The notes: generated by a model not told the origin, from the sequence alone. DNA of 64,000 nt from Meghimatium bilineatum (GCA_034231615.1 CM067306.1:48516594-48580593), one strand, 5' to 3'; positions 44,690 to 54,306 are shown, counted from the first letter of the stretch. A program made the numbers and translations.

Positions 44690-44765
44690 AAATATCGCTG
44701 CTAACCTGTAAACTATGGCAACATGTTTCATTCCCTGGACTACATTCTGTTAATCAGACTAACAT
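44690..44765 (+). mobile_element. SINE-B fragment
   Basis: AATATCGCTGCTAACCTGTA then AACTATGGCAACATG and CCTGGACTACATTCTGTTAA match the 52.44 kb SINE-B copy. The GAGTTTGAGAA end and tail are missing. Confidence 0.6.
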
Positions 44766-44769
44766 CATG

Positions 44770-45145
44770 ATGAATGGACATAGCTTGAGGTGGTGAATAC
44801 CTTCAAGTACCTCGGATCCAGCTTGAGGAGGTGAATACCTTCAAGTACCTCGGATCCAGCTTGAGGTGGTGAATACCTTCAAGTACCTCGGATCCAGCTT
44901 GAGGAGGTGAATACCTTCAAGTACCTCGGATCCAGCTTGAGGAGGTGAATACCTTCAAGTACCTCGGATCCAGCATATGCAGCGACGGAAAATGCAAAGT
45001 AGAGATAAGGCTGGAGATGGCTTTAGCGGTCTTGTATAGTTTGAATCACAGCTAGCGGTGATTTGGAAATGCAACTTCATTGTTGGAGTGAATCAAACTG
45101 TACAAGTCGCTGGTGCTTTCTGTTGTGATGTATGGTTGTACAAGT
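44770..45145 (+). mobile_element. LINE RT fragment with an internal amplified block
   Basis: The plus strand encodes RT thumb residues: EVVNTFKYLGSS, then ICSDGKCKVEIRLEMALA, and after a frameshift LYKSLVLSVVMYGCTS. In intact relatives these occur once and in this order. Here the codons for the VNTFKYLGS part are repeated five times (44,786-44,972). The fragment is fused at about 45,145 to a minus-strand RNase H fragment. Confidence 0.82.
44786..44972 (+). repeat. 38-bp minisatellite made of RT codons
   Basis: Five copies, four nearly perfect, of AGCTTGAGGAGGTGAATACC then TTCAAGTACCTCGGATCC. The unit encodes part of the RT thumb motif (VNTFKYLGSS). At 38 bp the frame shifts with each copy, so this is a DNA-level expansion, not a protein repeat. 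Confidence 0.93.
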
Positions 45146-45325
45146 ATTGACTCAAGCTCATTCATCTCAAAATACTTTGATCGTGAATTTTCACGAAGAG
45201 CAATGAGTATGTCTGCTCGGTCCAAAAGCTGACCGTTTGTTGTGGTGGTGAGGCTAGCTAATTGATCGGCTCGTTCGTTTCCCTCCACGCCCGCGTGACC
45301 GGGAAGCATCACTACGAAAACTCCC
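45145..45325 (-). mobile_element. RNase H fragment of a LINE
   Basis: Minus strand reads VMLPGHAGVEGNERADQLAS, the last RNase H motif with its aspartate, then TNGQLLDRADILIALREN. The same family as 39.4 and 17.3 kb. It is 5'- and 3'-truncated and abuts a plus-strand RT fragment. Confidence 0.85.
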
Positions 45326-45329
45326 AATA

Positions 45330-46490
45330 ATTAGTGTGCCGACTAAGATCAAAGGATTGCATTCTTTGATAAATAATAAATATGATGCAAAAAATAAAAT
45401 ATATATTTGTTGGGTCTAACAAAATATAACATTATATGCAAAACATTGAATTAATACGTTAGATGGTTTAATCAGATAACATTCGTGTGAGAGTAAATCT
45501 AGTGAAATGTCCTATTATAGTTTCCTCGTGTCATTTAGTGTACTTTTAACCATTTGCATTCTCGTATTATTTCTACTGTCCATGATCGCCAACGCCTGTA
45601 GGCACAGCAACTAATAGTGATGATGTTTTTCCTCTTAACAGAAGTTAATTCTGTTTCCTGGCCCCCAACCCTCCTTAGCAAGACTTTTATTACTAGAATA
45701 TTGACCAAAAGGCCCAAAAAAATTCCATAAATAACAATTAGTCACAAAGTCATCAAATTTATCAAATCAAAGGAACAAAACGAAAGCGCACACATAACTT
45801 TAATTTTGGAAGAAAATAAACATTTCTAAAGTTAATGGTCATACATATTAATGTCCATGTTTGTTTAATATATACCATTCGGGAATTGTTCAAAATGTAT
45901 TATAAATTAACAATAAATGTGTTTAAAAATATACAAGGATAGACAGATTCGTATTAAAAACAATATATAGTCAAAATAGAAAATTCACGGGACAAAATGT
46001 GAGAATACTAACATAATTCTATATTGGCAGTCACGTGGAGAAATATGGCCAAACCCCTCTCTATCGTAAGGCGGTCCTAGCAGACATGAAGCTGCCACCT
46101 CTCACGAGCTGGTTTGTAGTAAACATTGAGCACACTCTAGCTCTGATTGTAAACTGACAGTCACACGTACTTATCTTCAACGAGGTTGTAAAGCGCCCCC
46201 ATTTTCGAAGAAACGAATTGCACAAAATGTTATTCTGGTGATATTATTTGTGCATAGCAACGCCAGAAATACGTATTCATTCTGTTGTTTTTTTTTAAGG
46301 GGGAGAGAGTGGTGAAGGGGGTGTTTACCTGTTAAAAAAAATGTCATTTGCTCATTCTCAATTACTATTTGTTCTTGAGGCATTTGAATTTTTTTAGAAG
46401 GATTGTCCCTTGGGTGTGTAAGCTGTTCTCTCATTTATGCTAAATCCTTATTTCTAAAAGTTCTGCTATATAGGTGCTGGGGATTTGGGG
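45330..46490. other. AT-rich, mostly single-copy sequence
   Basis: Over 1.1 kb with no tandem array, no tRNA-like sequence and no transposon domain recognised. A short GC-richer patch (46,040-46,200) is present. One and a half monomers of the repeat at 47.86 kb begin at the right end (46,485-46,532). Confidence 0.4.
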
Positions 46491-46532
46491 TTAAATACAT
46501 TCCCTTATCTACGGGCCTGAATTTAATACATC

Positions 46533-47853
46533 CTGGGGCGCAAAGGGTACCGCAGTAATCTCGGCGGACCCATGGTTAGCATATAACCCAGATCCTAAAA
46601 GTACCTCCTCGTGGTGCACCCTGGAAACAAAAACACAGCTGCTCGTGCTGATTCTGGCTAAACCTTTTGACGATCGTGCCCGTGAATGTGGTAGCAGATG
46701 GGAAGAGAACTGACTGCAACAGTGATAGTCAATGTCTCCGACAAAACTGCGTCAACACATGCAGTGGTACAGTCGACACACAGCGCTAGTCAGTCCAGTC
46801 CGAGTAATGAAGGATTGGCTAATGAAAACGACACGTAACGGTAGAAGCATGTCGAGATACGAAAATATAACATGCTGAGTACAATGAGAGGGCAGGACGG
46901 CACCAGACGGCAGCGCTAAGTGCAAATATAAAGGGAAAACTTTGCAATGAAATCGGAACTACAAGCTCTGTTAGCTCGAGACAAATTTCTAGTTGCCGGT
47001 GCTCCTTATGGGCAGAGACACAACAGTGGGAGCCCGACAAAGAAAGAAGCCTTGGTCCAGCTCTACTGTCGAGCTTTCCTCTACCAGAAACATGCTCGCG
47101 GAGAGAAAGTATTCAGTAACCGATGGGCGCAGGCGCTAATGTGACATGGTCGCTCAGCTTGAGATTCAATACAAGGTAACTGCGTGAAACGTAACAATTG
47201 TACTTACGTAAAACACAGGTTTATATAATCGCTTCAATCTGACACGACCGACTATAACTAAAACTAGTGGGTAATGATGTGCACACAGGAAAACATACAC
47301 ATTGCAATACACAAATCATATTCAACGTTTCAACCAAAAGGTCTTTATCAAGATACACACAAAACATCAAAAGACGACGAATGGAAAAATCAGCTCGAGA
47401 ACAAGCTTTGCTCCAAAACGCGTGGTGAGACTCAGACTTGGACGAGGGGTTCAGGATGTCGATGAACGGCTAACTGGAACCAGGCATGCGGATGAAAAAA
47501 GGTTCAGTACCCAATGGGCACATGCACATAACGTCTAATTATACGAGGCAAGTTCACTGACTGCGAAATATATGTTAACGACAATCGTTTCGGCGAAGAC
47601 TCATTACACAAACGCGAGTTGGTCGACAGATAGGCAGACTGTCACAAGCTAGGGAAGCACATTAACGAAATTAAAAGCATGACTAAAACGAATGTGCTGG
47701 ACCTCGGATGTCCGGTTCACAGAGTGAGTCAACCGAGGTGCAAATAACACAGTTAAGCTTTGGAACTAGCAGTACAGCGTATTCACGCTAGCCGATGGAA
47801 AACACACGATTTATTCGTTGTGGTTATAAGAGAGATAACGCAGAAGAATACAT
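46533..47853 (+). mobile_element. element E, copy 2, with nested insertion
   Basis: Aligns with the reverse complement of 17,706-19,105 from GCAAAGGGTACCGC to the tail GATAACGCAGAAGAAT. Translation keeps LVLILAK, ALVQLYCRAFLYQKHARGEK and FSNRWAQA, and later MTKTNVLDLG, all shared with copy 1, so both descend from a coding source. Frames are broken. A ~225 bp family-F sequence is inserted at 47,165-47,389. Compared with copy 1 it has fewer of the ~107-bp modules. Function of the ancestral protein is unknown. Confidence 0.75.
47165..47389 (-). mobile_element. family-F insertion in element E, ~11-bp TSD
   Basis: Element E copy 1 is continuous here (CGCTCAGCTCGAGAACGCC). In copy 2 the site reads TCAGCTTGAGA at 47,154-47,164 and TCAGCTCGAGA at 47,390-47,400, a 10-of-11 duplication flanking about 225 bp. 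The insert holds AATTGTACTTACGTAAAACA (also at 55.62 kb) and, on the minus strand, the hammerhead-like motif (CTTGATAAAGACC, GGTTGAAACGTTG). The insert is therefore mobile in its own right. Confidence 0.78.
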
Positions 47854-47854
47854 A

Positions 47855-48150
47855 TTCTTATATACGGGCCTGAGTTGAATGCATCCTCTTATCTACGGGC
47901 CTGAGCTGAATGCATCCTCTTATCTACGGGCCTGAGTTGAATGCATCATGTTATCTACGGGCCTGAGTTGAAAACATCCTCTTATCTACGGGCCTGAGCT
48001 GAATGCATCTTCTTATCTACGGGCCTGAGGTGAATGCATCCTCTTATCTACGGGCCTGAGTTGAATGAATCCTTTTATATACGGGCCTGAGTTGAATGAA
48101 TCCTTTTATATACGGGCCTGAGTTGAATGCATCATGTTATCTACGAGTTA
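47855..48150. repeat. 31-bp minisatellite, about 9 copies
   Basis: Unit CTTATCTACGGGCCTGAGTT then GAATGCATCCT. One more complete unit and a partial one lie at 46,485-46,532, on the other side of element E. Confidence 0.95.
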
Positions 48151-48164
48151 GGTAATAGTATTTA

Positions 48165-49560
48165 AAATTCTAACACATCAAACGGGGAGGTTAGACAAGG
48201 ATGTGTTGTCACCCGATCTGTTCAATATGTACATGGAATTAATGAGATCTATGCAAGATCAGGAATATCCATTTGGGAGTGGGGCTTTAGCATAAACAAC
48301 GCACGATATACTACTGATGATACAGTTTTGATCGCCGAAAATTGAGCAGTCACAAAAAATAATGAATATCATTGCAAATCTAAGTCAAAACAACATACGA
48401 CACTCTTTCAGGACTTGATTATGTTTAGGTTTGGACCAAATTAATTTTATAAATGTCCTTATATGTGTTTTTTATTGTATCACTTGACATGCTAATATTG
48501 ATAAATAGTGTATGTGTAATATATCATTGGAAAGGGGAATGGATACAGAATATGAATATATAAGTACATTGATGGTATGTGATTACTTCACAAGGTTAGA
48601 GTTAGTCTTGTGAAGTAATCAAATATCAAATCAAAGCCAGTATACTGGCGATTGGTCCTGTAGACCCATAGTATAAAGCCAGTATACTGGTGATTGGACC
48701 GGAAAGAGTTAATATGAATAGCAGAAAAACTGAAGTAATGGCACATTAAAGAATAAATATCCACCATAATGCAACAACAAAATAGATGGGATCAGTCTAA
48801 ATCAAGTCAACATATTCAAATAATTTGATACCTTAATATAATACCAGTTGAAAGATATATTAAAGAATTCAAATGTAGAATCGCCCAGACACAAACATCA
48901 TTTCACAAGATGAAGAACATCCTGTAATATATTTTTCTCAAGCGAAGTGAGAGTTCTTAAAAATTATATAGAACCAATTGTGATGTATGGAAGGGAATAT
49001 TGGACACTCAGCAGAACAGTGAAACATTATAGAGACAATAGAGTTGTTGTTTTATAGAAGAATATTAAGAACACCATGGACACAGTGGCGTGGCGAGAGG
49101 GAGGCGGAGGTGCGGACCGCCCCAGGCGGCATTATCGGTAGGGCGGCAAATTTATTTTCGTCCAGGCTTTCACAATCACTGCCATATTTTGTTTATGTCA
49201 CAGGGGCGAAAAATTATGATTCCGCCCCGGCGCCATTGACCCACGCTACGCCACTGCATGGGCATATAAAATGTGTAAAGAAGATTTCTTGAAAGAAGTT
49301 AATTCAAAAAGAGAGCTGCTTGCATAAGAAAGAGACAGTCCACATTTTTTGGATACATCATGAGAAGAGGAAAGATGGAACACACTGTAACCACAGGCAA
49401 GTTGAAGTGCACAAGAGGCTAGGGGAAGACTAAGAGAGAATATGCTTGACAATCTCGTATTGTGGCATAAGAGAACAGCGATATTGGAAATGATTGACAG
49501 CGCACGAAATAGAAGACTGTAGACATGGTAACCAACGCCACATGGCAATGACCATAAGAC
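48165..49560 (+). mobile_element. LINE RT fragment interrupted by a MITE
   Basis: Plus-strand pieces, in order: DVLSPDLFNMYMELM (RT motif B to C region, 48.19 kb), ARYTTDDTVLIAE (motif C, TDD for ADD, 48.3 kb), NSRKTEVMAH, CRIAQTQTSFHKMKNIL, NYIEPIVMYGREYWTLS, FYRRILRTPWT (49.05 kb). After the MITE: EVNSKRELLA, HFLDTS/FFGYIMRRG and GRLRENMLDNLVLWHKR (49.3-49.5 kb). Frame changes and stops are common. About 300 bp at 48.42-48.72 kb are not recognisable as LINE. Confidence 0.87.
49083..49256. mobile_element. hAT-like MITE, 174 bp, nested in a LINE
   Basis: Terminal inverted repeats CAGTGGCGTGGCG and CGCTACGCCACTG (12 of 13 pair). Flanked by CATGGACA (49,075-49,082) and CATGGGCA (49,257-49,264), an 8-bp duplication with one mismatch, as expected of hAT elements. 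Interior is GC-rich at the ends. It splits the LINE's RILRTPWT motif. No transposase is encoded. Confidence 0.9.
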
Positions 49561-49895
49561 ACACCTGACATTTCTGATCTTTTAGTTTTAATCTGGGTCT
49601 CCATAAACCAGAAATGGGAGTGACTGAAGGTGTGGCCACTTTCATATACCTGGTAATTCTACTATTCATGGGCAGGGAGCTCTATTAAAGGTACGTAAAA
49701 ATGTCCAAGAGAGACAAGAACTGACCATGACAGATCACAATCCAATCTCATATTCTAAAAGGCAATTGTCATTAGGTGGACAATAAATATGTATCGTTCA
49801 GACACTTCTATTATAGAAGACTAAGAGTTAACAATTTAACTACAAGTGTGAAGAAGAATTAGGAGAATTCTAGAGTTATAACGAATCGGTCATGC
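49561..49895. other. unassigned spacer
   Basis: About 330 bp; no repeat or domain recognised. Probably the degraded 3' end of the LINE and flank. Confidence 0.4.
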
Positions 49896-49907
49896 CCCAC
49901 ACCTATA

Positions 49908-50179
49908 TGGAGCCGCGTTAGCGCAGTGGTTAGCGCACTGGCTTCGCATATGAGTGGTCCTGGGTTCATTCCCCAGCTGAGGCGGAAATGTTTTCAATTC
50001 GCAACGGCTCCCAGGTCGACCCAGCCTTAAATGGGTACCGGATTAATCCGGGAAGTAAAGACTGCGAGGGAGAGGAGATGGCTACCGCCCTCATTTGCAG
50101 AGCCTGTGAAATGTGAGATCGCTAACATCTCACACCCCTACAGCATTAATAAATGCTATGGGTTACTTTACTTTTTTTT
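49908..50179 (+). mobile_element. tRNA-derived SINE, full-length, 9-bp TSD
   Basis: The reference copy. Starts TGGAGCCGCGTTAGCGCAGT, with A-box-like TTAGCGCAGTGGTTAGCG and B-box-like GGGTTCATTCC; body with CAGGTCGACCCAGCC and GGCTACCGCCCTCATTTGCA; tail GGGTTACTTTACTTTTTTTT. Perfect ACACCTATA duplication at 49,899-49,907 and 50,180-50,188. Polymerase III would transcribe such an element, and a partner LINE would move it. Confidence 0.95.
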
Positions 50180-50214
50180 ACACCTATACAAGGAAATAGG
50201 TTAAAGTATAATAA

Positions 50215-50400
50215 CGAAAAATATGGACATACGACGTTTCGAATAGAAAGACTTCATCATGACGAAAGATACGAAAACATGACAAACATATGAAATACAT
50301 AGACACTACAAACATACATACGCCCAAAAAAAGGTATGAAGAAACAGAATATGAGGAAGAGAGTGATAGGAGAAGTATAGGGATAGCTCGATGTTAGAGC
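50215..50400 (-). repeat. family F-like sequence
   Basis: Minus strand reads ATGATGAAGTC, a short loop, then TTCGAAACGTCGTATGTC at 50,231-50,262. It is one of the better preserved motif copies, with potential pairing GAAGT.../ATTC weak but GATGA and GAAAC intact. Confidence 0.55.
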
Positions 50401-50539
50401 ATGTGTGTAACATGGGAGATTTAAATATGGTTCAAGAGGGGAGCTCTGATCGAGCACTTATGGAATATAGCATATTCATCTCAGCAGAGGGCAGAAAAAT
50501 CTCTTCAAGTATTACTCCCTCAAATAATTATGTTTGTTC

Positions 50540-50775
50540 TCAGCCTTTTAGAGAAACTATATCTCGTGATCAAGGATTACTTAAAGCACTCCCTCAAACA
50601 CTGCAGTTTGATCTCAGTGTTTGGGAGACTACATCTCTTGAGCAAGGATTACTTAAAGAACTCCCTCAAACACTGCAGTTTGATCTCAGTGTTTGGGAGA
50701 CTACGTCTCTTGAGCAAGGATTACTTAAAGAACTCCCTCAAACACTGCAGTTTGATCTCAGTGTCTGAGAGACTA
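50540..50775. repeat. 72-bp minisatellite, about 3.3 copies
   Basis: Unit CACTGCAGTTTGATCTCAGT then GTTTGGGAGACTACATCTCT, TGAGCAAGGATTACTTAAAG and AACTCCCTCAAA. Seventy-two is a multiple of three, so two plus frames stay open (126 codons), including one reading FDLSVWETTSLEQGLLKELP. Four copies show few synonymous differences, which gives no coding signal. Confidence 0.92.
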
Positions 50776-51200
50776 CATCTATTGATCGCCCAGATCACCG
50801 CTAGTATCACACAAAATTGGAAAAGAAAGAACATTGCGAGCAATCTACAATTGACAGAAACGAAAGATCTAAAAACGCTATTTCTCGGGACCCTCTGCAC
50901 TCATGTATGAACTGCAGTAGATCTTTCCTCGCACGAAACTGGTCTACCAACTAAAAACCTAAATCAAAATTGACAACCGCTAGTTTTTTGGGGTTTTTTA
51001 AAATCATTTTTTCGTCTCATATTTGTATTGTTTTTCATGACATGCTCATCTTTGCCAGAGAAGGAGAAACAACATCATCATTCATATTCATCCCATGATA
51101 TCTCCCTCCTACCTGTAAAGCTGCCTACCTTTTTCCCACCCCGAGTTCCCTTCAACTCCTACCTCCCTGTACCGTCTTCGACAAGGCTGAATATATTCCA
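50776..51200. other. unassigned spacer
   Basis: Includes 51,015-51,080, which resembles 19,640-19,700 (ATGCTCATCTTTGC...AACATCATCATTC). The rest is unassigned. Confidence 0.45.
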
Positions 51201-51204
51201 AACT

Positions 51205-51365
51205 ATTTATTCGTCTTCATGTTTCATTCTCACACTTCTGCTGGATTTATTTTTTGTAGCAGGACGATGATCATACTAGATTTCCAGCAGGATGTAGTCT
51301 AGACAATGGAAATGCGCTGTGCCACCGTTGTATTTACACCAATGGCCCGGCACATTAGTCCCCAG
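51205..51365 (-). mobile_element. SINE-A
   Basis: Reverse complement reads from the AATGTGCCGGGCCATTGGTG head to GTGTGAGAATGAAACATGAA at the tail. Sequence is diverged from the TSD-flanked copies; a clean duplication is not seen. Confidence 0.82.
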
Positions 51366-52055
51366 CAGATCCAAAATATTTTCTTTTGGTTTAATTTTAT
51401 TTCTTTAAATATTTCTTTTTTTTCCCACGCGTATTGTTGCCAGATTTTTTCCATGTTCTTTCATACCCATACCTTCATTCTTCCATACTTCCACATCTAA
51501 TAATACTATCTGTCTTTAACAAATTTAACAAAACTTCAAATTCAATGCACAATGAACTTTGTTTATACAAGGTACAAGAAATTACCCCTTTGTGAAATAA
51601 TTGACCACAGATTCAGTTGGATTAGATTCTTAAAACAACGTCCATTAGTTTGCCTAAAAAGTTGACTTTATACAATTTGTATATGATTTGTGTATGTACG
51701 ATTAGTGACTGTTTTATGTCATTTGGCGCCGCAAGGGAAATAAGTGAGTATTATCGATAAAACAAACTCTGGTTATCTGCCCATCAATGGTCTAGTAAGT
51801 TTAAAATCAGGAGGTTGAAGGTTCCTGGTCTGTTTCTTTTGATGATTTATGGTAAATAAGAATCGCATAAGGAACGTATGAGTGTATCAGCAGTGGCCCA
51901 TCAGACATCGACCATGTAACATTTATATAACAGTAGATGCCAAGATTAAACAATTTTCATGCCCGTCTGTTGTCGGGGCCCGAAAGTGGAGCAAAGAATA
52001 GTTACAGTTACTTGCCATGTAAGTCGTAAGATGGGTAAATATTGGCAGGGATGTA
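51366..52055. other. AT-rich spacer
   Basis: About 690 bp; no gene, array or transposon domain recognised. Confidence 0.4.
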
Positions 52056-52059
52056 AAAA

Positions 52060-52330
52060 TGAATGGAAATAGGTACAGGTGTTAGAAATATTTGGAAATA
52101 AAACATACTGCAACGAGAGACAGCGACAGACGACTTTTCGGCTAAATTCCTTCATCAAGACAACAAGACAACAAATTAAACGCGCAATATATTAAACATT
52201 AGAAAGCACATATGGTGTGACGACGGCAGTAGGAAGAGATTAAAGAGTGGTATGAAACATGTCATGGGAAAGAGAAACAACAAAGCTGGAAGCGCCCAAC
52301 AAGGTAAGAGAAGGCCGACATCGCATGACG
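52060..52330 (-). repeat. dispersed repeat, family F-like (minus)
   Basis: Counterpart of 37,491-37,800 in reverse. It includes the motif at 52,130-52,161 (TTGATGAAGGAATTTAGCC then GAAAAGTCGTCTGTCGCTGT). Paired ends GGAATTTAGCC allow GG/CC pairing only. No coding capacity. Confidence 0.7.
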
Positions 52331-52442
52331 AGTGGACATCGTAGGCACAAGTCATGATGAGATTCAAGCCAATCGATAAAATGGTTGTCATATCCCATAG
52401 AAACTTAAAGTGACTCATGGGTCTTGCTAAAGTTTAATGTTC

Positions 52443-52565
52443 CAGACCAAAAGCTACAGATATCACAGTCAATCTGTAAACTATAACACAACGCTTTCCG
52501 TTCTCCGACGAACATCTGGTTAATCTACAGGAGTTTGAGAATAAACGCAGAATAAGAAGAGATTA
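52443..52565 (+). mobile_element. SINE-B, full-length, 8-bp TSD
   Basis: About 120 bp: AGATATCACAGTCAATCTGT then AAACTATAACACAACGC, TTTCCGTTCTCCGACGAACA, and GGAGTTTGAGAATAAACGCA ending in a GAATAAGAAGAGA tail. Flanked by TAATGTTC at 52,435-52,442 and 52,566-52,573. It shares its 3' part with SINE-A but has a different 5' part. Confidence 0.82.
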
Positions 52566-52609
52566 TAATGTTCATATACGAAGAATGATATACATGGTGG
52601 TGAGTAATG

Positions 52610-52670
52610 ATGTAATCATGTGAGTAATCATGTAATCATGTGAGTAATCATGTAATCATGTGAGTAATCA
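52610..52670. repeat. ~18-bp tandem repeat, 3-4 copies
   Basis: Unit ATCATGTGAGTAATCATGTA, imperfect at both ends. Confidence 0.9.
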
Positions 52671-52915
52671 GAGTGAGGGGAGAAATCATATTCTCTCTGA
52701 AAAGATCACATATTCAATATTTGACTGATATTTTTTTAATACACTTGGCTGTTAGTTTGATCTGCGTACTGTGCACCTATAGGAATGGTATGTGTACTAC
52801 GATGTCGGTTTATAATTAAAAAGAATGAATACTGTTACATACACATACATGATGATAGTGTGTGAGGTCATGACCTCCTCGGGCACATACGTGATAAATG
52901 GCATTGTGTACTCAC

Positions 52916-53136
52916 TGTTTCTAAGTATCCTTGATATGGACCTCTTTGCAGTTGTACAATTCCATCGTCTGTTTCTAAACTGGTACTTGCATTCCATTAA
53001 AGCAATTTTGGCGCCTTTCGCAACTTCAGCCACAATTTCTGGCTCACGTTTGCAGATCGTCTTCTGAATTCCTGCTAATCGTTTAGTCTTCTTGCAGATA
53101 CTGTTAGAGTCCATGAGAAGAGGGCTGCCCACCGCC
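52916..53136 (-). CDS. Wnt6: Wnt-family exon (best fit Wnt6), internal exon 2
   Basis: An internal exon of a secreted Wnt ligand, which binds Frizzled/LRP receptors. It spans 221 bp (minus). The acceptor is TTCACAG before 53,136 and the donor is ACA then GTGAGTAC at 52,915. The first base completes a codon (TG-G, Trp) and 73 codons follow, ending with one base, so phases are 2 in and 1 out, the Wnt exon pattern. The protein starts AVGSPLLMDS, then NSICKKTKRLAGIQ, EIVAEVAKGAKIALMECKYQ and FRNRRWNC. Four cysteines fit Wnt disulfides. The AVGSPLxMDxxSICxK...RLAGxQ block is typical of Wnt6, less so of other paralogues. No stop or frameshift. The lipidated serine loop and other domains are in exons not found here. 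Confidence 0.88.
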
Positions 53137-53550
53137 CTGTGAAATTTGTAAGAGAATGGTTAGTTATAACATGTATAAATGATGTCAATATTTTTTAGTT
53201 TTTTTTCCATTACTTGTCCTGAATGAAACAATTATATTTGTTACCTCCCATTTTAGTTTTAGATACAGTTGAGATATGATTATATATATATTTCAAGGCA
53301 TATGTATCTGTACATCTCCTTTATGTGCATGTTACTTTACAAATCTATTGTAAAAGCAAGGGGGATAACCCCCAAAGATAAGCTTTGAGGACAAGTTCTG
53401 CATTATGGTTTACGTCGATCTAATGTAGTTATGATCAATAGAACAATGAACTCTGTTACAGAGCTATAGAATAAATGAAATGTTTAGAGACAGAACTAGA
53501 GATATCGATACAAAAGTGAGCGTAAGAAGAATAATCTCATCATAAATACA
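53137..53550. other. flanking intron sequence
   Basis: Upstream of the Wnt exon on the minus strand (presumed intron 1). AT-rich, with the pyrimidine-rich acceptor tract next to the exon. No other features. Confidence 0.5.
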
Positions 53551-53552
53551 TT

Positions 53553-54222
53553 GTGCTATACTATTTCATAATTGTGCTATATAATTTCATAATTGTGCTA
53601 TATTTCATAATTGTGCTATATCATTTCATAATTGTGCTATATCATTTCATAATTGTGCTATATCATTTCATAATTGTGCTATATCATTTCATAATTGTGC
53701 TATACTATTTCATAATTGTGCTATATCATTTCATAATTGTGCTATATCATTTCATAATTGTGATATATCATTTCATAATTGTGCTATACTATTTCATAAT
53801 TGTGCTATACTATTTCATAATTGTGCTATATCATTTCATAATTGTGCTATATCATTTCATAATTGTGCTATACTATTTCATAATTGTGCTATATAATTTC
53901 ATAATTGTGCTATATCACTTCATAATTGTGCTATATCATTTCATATTTGTGCTATATCATTTCATAATTGTGCTATATCATTTCATAATTGTACTATAGC
54001 ATTTCATAATTGTGCTATATCATTTCATAATTGTGCTATACTATTTCATAATTGTGCTATATTATTTCATAATTGTGCTATATCACTTCATAATTGTGCT
54101 ATATCACTTCATAATTGTGCTATATCATTTCATAATTGTGCTATATCATTTCATAATTGTGCTATATCATTTCATAATTGTGCTATACTATTTCATAATT
54201 GTGCTATACTATTTCATAACAA
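53553..54222. repeat. 21-bp minisatellite, about 31 copies
   Basis: Unit ATCATTTCATAATTGTGCTA then T. Variants TACTATTTC, TATAATTTC and TATCACTTC cluster. The array lies only about 400 bp from the Wnt exon. The plus frames are open as heptapeptide repeats, but not coding. Confidence 0.96.
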
Positions 54223-54306
54223 ATATGCGACATGAGCGCCTTTCCTATTACCATACATATTTTACTCTAGTAACGTATGATTTTTATACTTGATATGGTC
54301 GGGTTA

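Noticed and set aside
46947-47144. Element E frame (65 codons) as an expressed host gene
   Set aside because: The frame is short and both copies contain stops and shifts; shared phrases are attributed to a common repeat ancestor.
52797-53132. Reading the Wnt open frame to its stop as a complete 111-residue protein
   Set aside because: Sequence after the GTGAGT donor has no Wnt similarity; the exon ends at 52,916. The apparent start is a valine codon inside the exon.
52916-53136. Wnt exon as a processed retrocopy
   Set aside because: Splice sites flank the exon on both sides with the expected phases; a retrocopy would carry neighbouring exons joined.
53553-54293. Heptapeptide-repeat open frames near the Wnt exon as a gene
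   Set aside because: They are the translation of the 21-bp AT-rich array; no codon bias or selection on the third position.
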